Shown piece after piece: positions 6,888-9,924 of a stretch of 9,924 bases of DNA (the first letter of the stretch is position 1; every line of letters starts with the position of its first letter). The stretch spans positions 1 to 9,924 of the forward strand of contig JALRHB010000043.1 of assembly GCA_023253245.1 (NCBI GenBank), written 5' to 3'. This DNA comes from Polynucleobacter sp. GTDB lineage: Bacteria > Pseudomonadota > Gammaproteobacteria > Burkholderiales > Burkholderiaceae. Both the position numbers and the translations under genes were made by a program. Under the pieces are notes generated by a model. It did not search any database, was not told the origin of the DNA, and worked only from the letters and a program-made list of their open reading frames with translations.

Positions 6888-7847
6888 TTATCCCTTTAAG
6901 TGAGCTCTAGGGTTGAAATCAAAAGCCTTTTCAAAGGATTGATAGGCTTCCTTTTGGGCATCAGTTTCAGCTGCGGGTAGTGTAATAGTTGGCACCACAT
7001 ATAAATCACCCGGCTCCTTGCTGGGGATGCCTTTTCCTTTAAGGCGCATCTTTCGTCCCGAAGCCGTTCCTGCAGGAATCTTGAGTTCAAGTGTTGAGCC
7101 CGCAGGTGTTGGAATATGGACGGTGGCGCCTAAAGCGGCTTCCCATGGGGCTAGCGGCAAATCGAAGTAAACATCTTTGCCATCTACTCGATAAATCGGA
7201 TTGGGGTGGAAATCGATTTCCAGATACAGATCTCCGGCGCCGCCTTGACCAATTCCAGGGCCGCCTTGACCAGCAAGTCGTAAATTTTGACCCGCTTTAA
7301 TCCCTTTGGGGATGCTGACATCAAGTTTGCGTTCTTGTGTTGTGACATGACCACTTGGGTCAAGGGTGGGCATGTGTAATGAGATCGTACGCTTTGCACC
7401 ATTATAGGCATCAGCAAGATCAATCAAAATCTTGGCATGGTGATCTTGACCTTTAAAGTTCATGCCTTGACGTGGATCACCTCCGCGACCGCCTTGCCGG
7501 TGCTTACCTCTACCAAAGAGGGATTCAAAGAATTCACTCTGATCACCATCATAGGCGCCACCAAAATCTCCATCGGAATATTCAAAACCTTCATTCCAAT
7601 TTGGTGGTGGAGTAAAGTCTTGTCCATTCTTCCAGTTGGCACCCATGCGATCATAAGCGGCGCGTTTTTCGGTATCCTTTAAAACAGCATAAGCTTCACC
7701 AACGGCCTTAAATTGTTCTTCGGCTCCCGCCTCTTTGTTGACGTCAGGGTGGTATTTGCGAGCTAGCTTACGATAGGCCGCTTTGATCTCGGCTTCAGTT
7801 GCGCTGCGAGCGACACCGAGGGTTTCGTAGTAATCCCTAAATTTCAT
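6888..7847 (-). CDS. cbpA: CbpA-like DnaJ co-chaperone (no zinc finger)
   Basis: This J-domain protein should recruit and stimulate DnaK (Hsp70) in the cytoplasm; CbpA proteins also bind curved DNA. The J-domain spans about 5-70 with the essential HPD at 33-35. A Gly/Phe-rich linker (about 85-130) follows, and then the two C-terminal substrate-binding barrels (about 135-315). The CxxCxGxG zinc repeats of DnaJ itself are absent, which places it in the CbpA/type II class. Length is 319 residues against 306 in E. coli. I chose the ATG at 7847, giving the family-typical MKFRDYYETLGV. An in-frame TTG at 7874 would add nine residues without similarity and has no ribosome binding site. The adjacent cbpM supports CbpA rather than another J-protein. 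A possible -10 (TAGAAT, 7888-7883 on this strand) lies about 40 bases upstream, without a clear -35 or heat-shock promoter. Confidence 0.93.
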   Translation of the reverse strand: MKFRDYYETLGVARSATEAEIKAAYRKLARKYHPDVNKEAGAEEQFKAVGEAYAVLKDTEKRAAYDRMGANWKNGQDFTPPPNWNEGFEYSDGDFGGAYDGDQSEFFESLFGRGKHRQGGRGGDPRQGMNFKGQDHHAKILIDLADAYNGAKRTISLHMPTLDPSGHVTTQERKLDVSIPKGIKAGQNLRLAGQGGPGIGQGGAGDLYLEIDFHPNPIYRVDGKDVYFDLPLAPWEAALGATVHIPTPAGSTLELKIPAGTASGRKMRLKGKGIPSKEPGDLYVVPTITLPAAETDAQKEAYQSFEKAFDFNPRAHLKG

Positions 7848-7906
7848 ATTCTTGCTACAGTCCGGTTGAATCAATAAGCTTAATTCTACAGTCCTTAAAG
7901 AGGGAT

Positions 7907-7920
7907 TTTCTAGTTTCTAG
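7907..7920. repeat. Tandem direct repeat TTTCTAG x2 upstream of the cbpA-like gene
   Basis: Two adjacent seven-base copies, TTTCTAG-TTTCTAG, read as CTAGAAA twice on the coding strand of cbpA. They lie just upstream of the possible -10 of that gene. CTAGAAA differs by one base from the heat-shock -35 CTTGAAA, but no CCCCAT-type -10 follows at the right distance. Function is unproven. Confidence 0.35.
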
Positions 7921-7922
7921 GC

Positions 7923-7949
7923 AAAAGAAAAGCGGGCATTCTAGCCCGC
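7923..7949 (-). terminator. Intrinsic terminator after the UxaA-family gene
   Basis: On the minus strand GCGGGC and GCCCGC form a six-pair GC stem around a TAGAAT loop, followed by TTTTCTTTT. It lies 29 bases beyond the UxaA-family stop and before the cbpA-like gene. It therefore separates the two minus-strand transcription units. Confidence 0.88.
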
Positions 7950-7978
7950 CTACCAATTGTGCCTCCTAGGGACTTGGC

Positions 7979-9526
7979 TTAACTCATTACCCCAATTTGC
8001 CAGGGAACAAATTCATGATCACCCAGACCCAATAACTCACTCTTGGAGCGCTCTCCCGAAGCTGTCCTCAGAAATAACTCGAAGATCTTTTGCCCCATCT
8101 CTTGAACGGTGATCGTGCCGTCTAAGATTTCTCCGCAATTGATATCCATATCTTCTGTAAGGCGTTGATACATTGGAGTATTGGTTGCAAGTTTGATGCA
8201 AGGAGCGGGCTTAGAACCAAACATGGAGCCACGTCCCGTAGTAAACGCAATGAGATTAGCGCCACCGGCAATTTGTCCTGTAGCTGAAACGGGGTCGAAA
8301 CCAGGGGTATCCATAAAGACAAATCCTTTGGTGCTGACCGGTTCAGCGTAGCGATAAACCTCCATGAGCGGCCCTGTGCCACCCTTCATGGAGGAGCCGA
8401 GAGATTTTTCAAATATATTGGCCAGACCCCCGATTTGATTACCTGGGCTAACTTGCCCATTAATTTGAACGTCGCGACCAACTGAGTATTCATCTTTCCA
8501 CCAACGAATACGTTGAATCAGTTTTTCACCCACTTCCTTGCTGACTGCTCTCCGGGTTAGGGTATGTTCTACCCCGTAAATCTCTGGTGTCTCGGAGAGA
8601 ATTCCCGTTCCTCCATGGCGCGAAAGAATATCAATGGCAGCGCCGAGAGCTGGATTGGCAGTAATGGAGGAGAAGCCATCTGAACCACCGCATTGCAGGC
8701 CAACACATAAATGACTTGCCGAAACAGTTTGACGTTTTGCTTTATTTGCTTCTGGAAGTAGCGCCTTGACAGCTTCAATACCAGCCTCAATGGTTTTGCG
8801 GGTGCCCCCAGTTTCTTGCATGATGAAGGTATGCAAAGTTGAATTTTCTTGAAGATTTTCTTGCTCCATCAAACCTTTGAGTTGGTTGCGTTCGCAACCA
8901 AGTCCAATGATGAGGGCGGCAGCAAGGTTGGGGTGCTGTGCATATCCTGCCATGGTCCTGCGAAGCAACTGCATAGGCTCACCACTCATTTCCATGCCGC
9001 ATCCAATGCCATGACTAAATGCGACCACACCATCTACGTTTGGGTAGTCTTTTAAGCGCTCGGGAGTAAACCATTCGGCAATCTTGTGGACTACGGTTGC
9101 GGAGCAATTAACTGTTGATAAAAGGCCAATGAAATTACGGGTACCTACTTTGCCATTGGGGCGCATATAACCTTGGAATGTTGCGCGCTCAGATTCAGGA
9201 AGTAAGGTGGTGGGCTGATACTCGCTAGCATAGGCATAGTCACGATCAAATTCACGAAACTCAGTATTGTGACTATGAACCATAGTTCCAGCCTCAATAT
9301 CAGTATTGGCAAATCCAACTGTGACGTTGTATTTAAGAATCGGCTCACCTTTAAGTATTTTCTTCGCAGCAATTTTGTAGCCAGCAGGGACTTGGCTACG
9401 GCTAGTGAAATTTTCACTTGGCACCGATTCACCAATCGCAACATCTACTCGAGCGACAACAATATTGTCGTTGGGATGTAGGCGAATAATAGGCCCAGCT
9501 AATTTTTTTTCAGAGGTTTCAATCAT
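7979..9526 (-). CDS. UxaA/GarD-family sugar-acid dehydratase (altronate dehydratase-like)
   Basis: This is a cytoplasmic metal-dependent dehydratase of the altronate/galactarate dehydratase family, which removes water from a hexonate or hexarate to give a 2-keto-3-deoxy acid. Its 515 residues represent a full-length, fused form. A SAF domain occupies about 12-90, with a conserved HSHN at 84-87. The catalytic part follows with GTRNFIG (128-134), SHGIGCG (171-177), GLGCE (208-212) and LQCGGSDGFSSITANPALG (277-295). TTGRGSMFG (429-437) and NTPMYQRLTEDMDINCG (449-465) come last. Cysteines 141, 176, 211 and 279 fall in these motifs and could ligate the metal. The ATG at 9526 has a weak AAAGAA upstream. 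It follows a dehydrogenase by 31 bases. The true substrate is not determinable, so no uxaA symbol is assigned; annotation as altronate dehydratase would be by family only. Confidence 0.88.
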   Translation of the reverse strand: MIETSEKKLAGPIIRLHPNDNIVVARVDVAIGESVPSENFTSRSQVPAGYKIAAKKILKGEPILKYNVTVGFANTDIEAGTMVHSHNTEFREFDRDYAYASEYQPTTLLPESERATFQGYMRPNGKVGTRNFIGLLSTVNCSATVVHKIAEWFTPERLKDYPNVDGVVAFSHGIGCGMEMSGEPMQLLRRTMAGYAQHPNLAAALIIGLGCERNQLKGLMEQENLQENSTLHTFIMQETGGTRKTIEAGIEAVKALLPEANKAKRQTVSASHLCVGLQCGGSDGFSSITANPALGAAIDILSRHGGTGILSETPEIYGVEHTLTRRAVSKEVGEKLIQRIRWWKDEYSVGRDVQINGQVSPGNQIGGLANIFEKSLGSSMKGGTGPLMEVYRYAEPVSTKGFVFMDTPGFDPVSATGQIAGGANLIAFTTGRGSMFGSKPAPCIKLATNTPMYQRLTEDMDINCGEILDGTITVQEMGQKIFELFLRTASGERSKSELLGLGDHEFVPWQIGVMS

Positions 9527-9557
9527 GAAATTCTTTCGGTAGTTATTTTTTATATTT

Positions 9558-9923
9558 TTAGTTCATATTCAATACATCAAAGGCTGCTTTTAATCGCTTT
9601 GAATAGGATTCCGAAATCTGCTTGGCTTCTTCAGGCGTCCATTTTTTAAATCCCTCTCCAGCTTTCATGCCAGTTTTGCCTTGATTCATGAGCTCTACAA
9701 GCTTTGGTGGAAGGGTGGTGATATTAGATAATGACGGATAGATTTCTTTTGCTGCATTTGCCATACCATCCCACCCTGAAATTTCTTTTTGGGTCATTGG
9801 GCCAACAGCTGCATAGCGAAATCCAAAGCTGTATCGGACTGCATCATCAATATCCTCGGGACTTGCGATTCCTGCTTCAACTAGAGAAAGTGCTTCTCTC
9901 ATTAGGGCATGCTGAATTCGGTT
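9558..9923 (-). CDS. 3-hydroxyacyl-CoA dehydrogenase family protein (C-terminal part only)
   Basis: The gene runs in from the right edge, and only its last 121 residues are visible. The frame is open through base 9923, giving NRIQHALMREALSLVEAG before the rest, so the ATG at 9902 is an internal methionine. NRxQxALxREA and GIASPEDIDDAV followed by GFRYAAVGPM are hallmarks of the C-terminal dimerisation domain of 3-hydroxyacyl-CoA, 3-hydroxybutyryl-CoA and L-gulonate 3-dehydrogenases. GMKAGEGFKKW near the end is the family's usual closing motif. The NAD-binding Rossmann domain lies outside. Its position 31 bases before the sugar-acid dehydratase gene suggests one operon and a role in oxidising a 3-hydroxy acid or sugar acid rather than fatty-acid beta-oxidation. 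That role is inference. Confidence 0.87.
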   Translation of the reverse strand, partial: NRIQHALMREALSLVEAGIASPEDIDDAVRYSFGFRYAAVGPMTQKEISGWDGMANAAKEIYPSLSNITTLPPKLVELMNQGKTGMKAGEGFKKWTPEEAKQISESYSKRLKAAFDVLNMN

Positions 9924-9924
9924 G

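Noticed and set aside
7460..7682. Open frames opposite the cbpA-like gene, and similar shadows opposite hemN, the ABC-F gene and the dehydratase
   Set aside because: They overlap well-recognised genes, have odd composition, no recognisable domains and no convincing start signals.
7848..7874. Longer cbpA-like form starting at TTG 7874
   Set aside because: The nine extra residues have no family similarity and no ribosome binding site precedes the TTG; ATG at 7847 gives the usual N-terminus.
7845..7920. Heat-shock (sigma-32) promoter for the cbpA-like gene
   Set aside because: CTAGAAA resembles the -35 CTTGAAA, but no CCCCAT-like -10 occurs at 11-16 bases downstream.

Overview
The window looks like a chromosomal segment of a free-living betaproteobacterium. 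Moderately low GC, the CbpA-like/CbpM pair, HemN, OmpW and the overall protein style suggest a Burkholderiales freshwater lineage such as Polynucleobacter. That assignment is an inference from protein character, not from a search. I see no insertion sequence, phage gene, CRISPR array, tRNA or rRNA. Coding density is high and no gene-free stretch exceeds about 175 bases.

Left part, plus strand (1-2650): the 3' end of a COG2509-type FAD-dependent dehydrogenase overlaps by four bases with hemN, the oxygen-independent coproporphyrinogen III oxidase. A 174-base intergenic region follows, carrying two perfect FNR/Anr-type boxes (TTGAT-N4-ATCAA). Next come ompW, an outer-membrane beta-barrel gene, and a clear intrinsic terminator. 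The downstream box is placed so that ompW would have a class II FNR-activated promoter. HemN and OmpW both fit a low-oxygen response.

Middle (2657-5256): a small P-loop kinase-like protein on the minus strand converges on ompW. It is divergent from a plus-strand ABC-F ATPase of the Uup type, a translation/ribosome-associated factor with no membrane domain.

Right part, minus strand (5253-9924), in two units. The first is a CbpA-like DnaJ co-chaperone, its modulator CbpM and an APC-superfamily permease, separated by only 4 and 5 bases and so probably one operon. The permease stop codon overlaps the ABC-F stop codon inside a shared TTAA. The second unit, transcribed toward it from outside the window, is the 3' end of a 3-hydroxyacyl-CoA dehydrogenase family gene followed by a full-length UxaA/GarD-family sugar-acid dehydratase and an intrinsic terminator. 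This pair looks like part of a hydroxy-acid or sugar-acid catabolic operon of unknown substrate.

Most of the region is ordinary housekeeping and metabolic sequence. I found no convincing undescribed system. The best-supported points of interest are the tandem FNR boxes at ompW, the permease joined to the chaperone pair, and the dehydrogenase-dehydratase pair.
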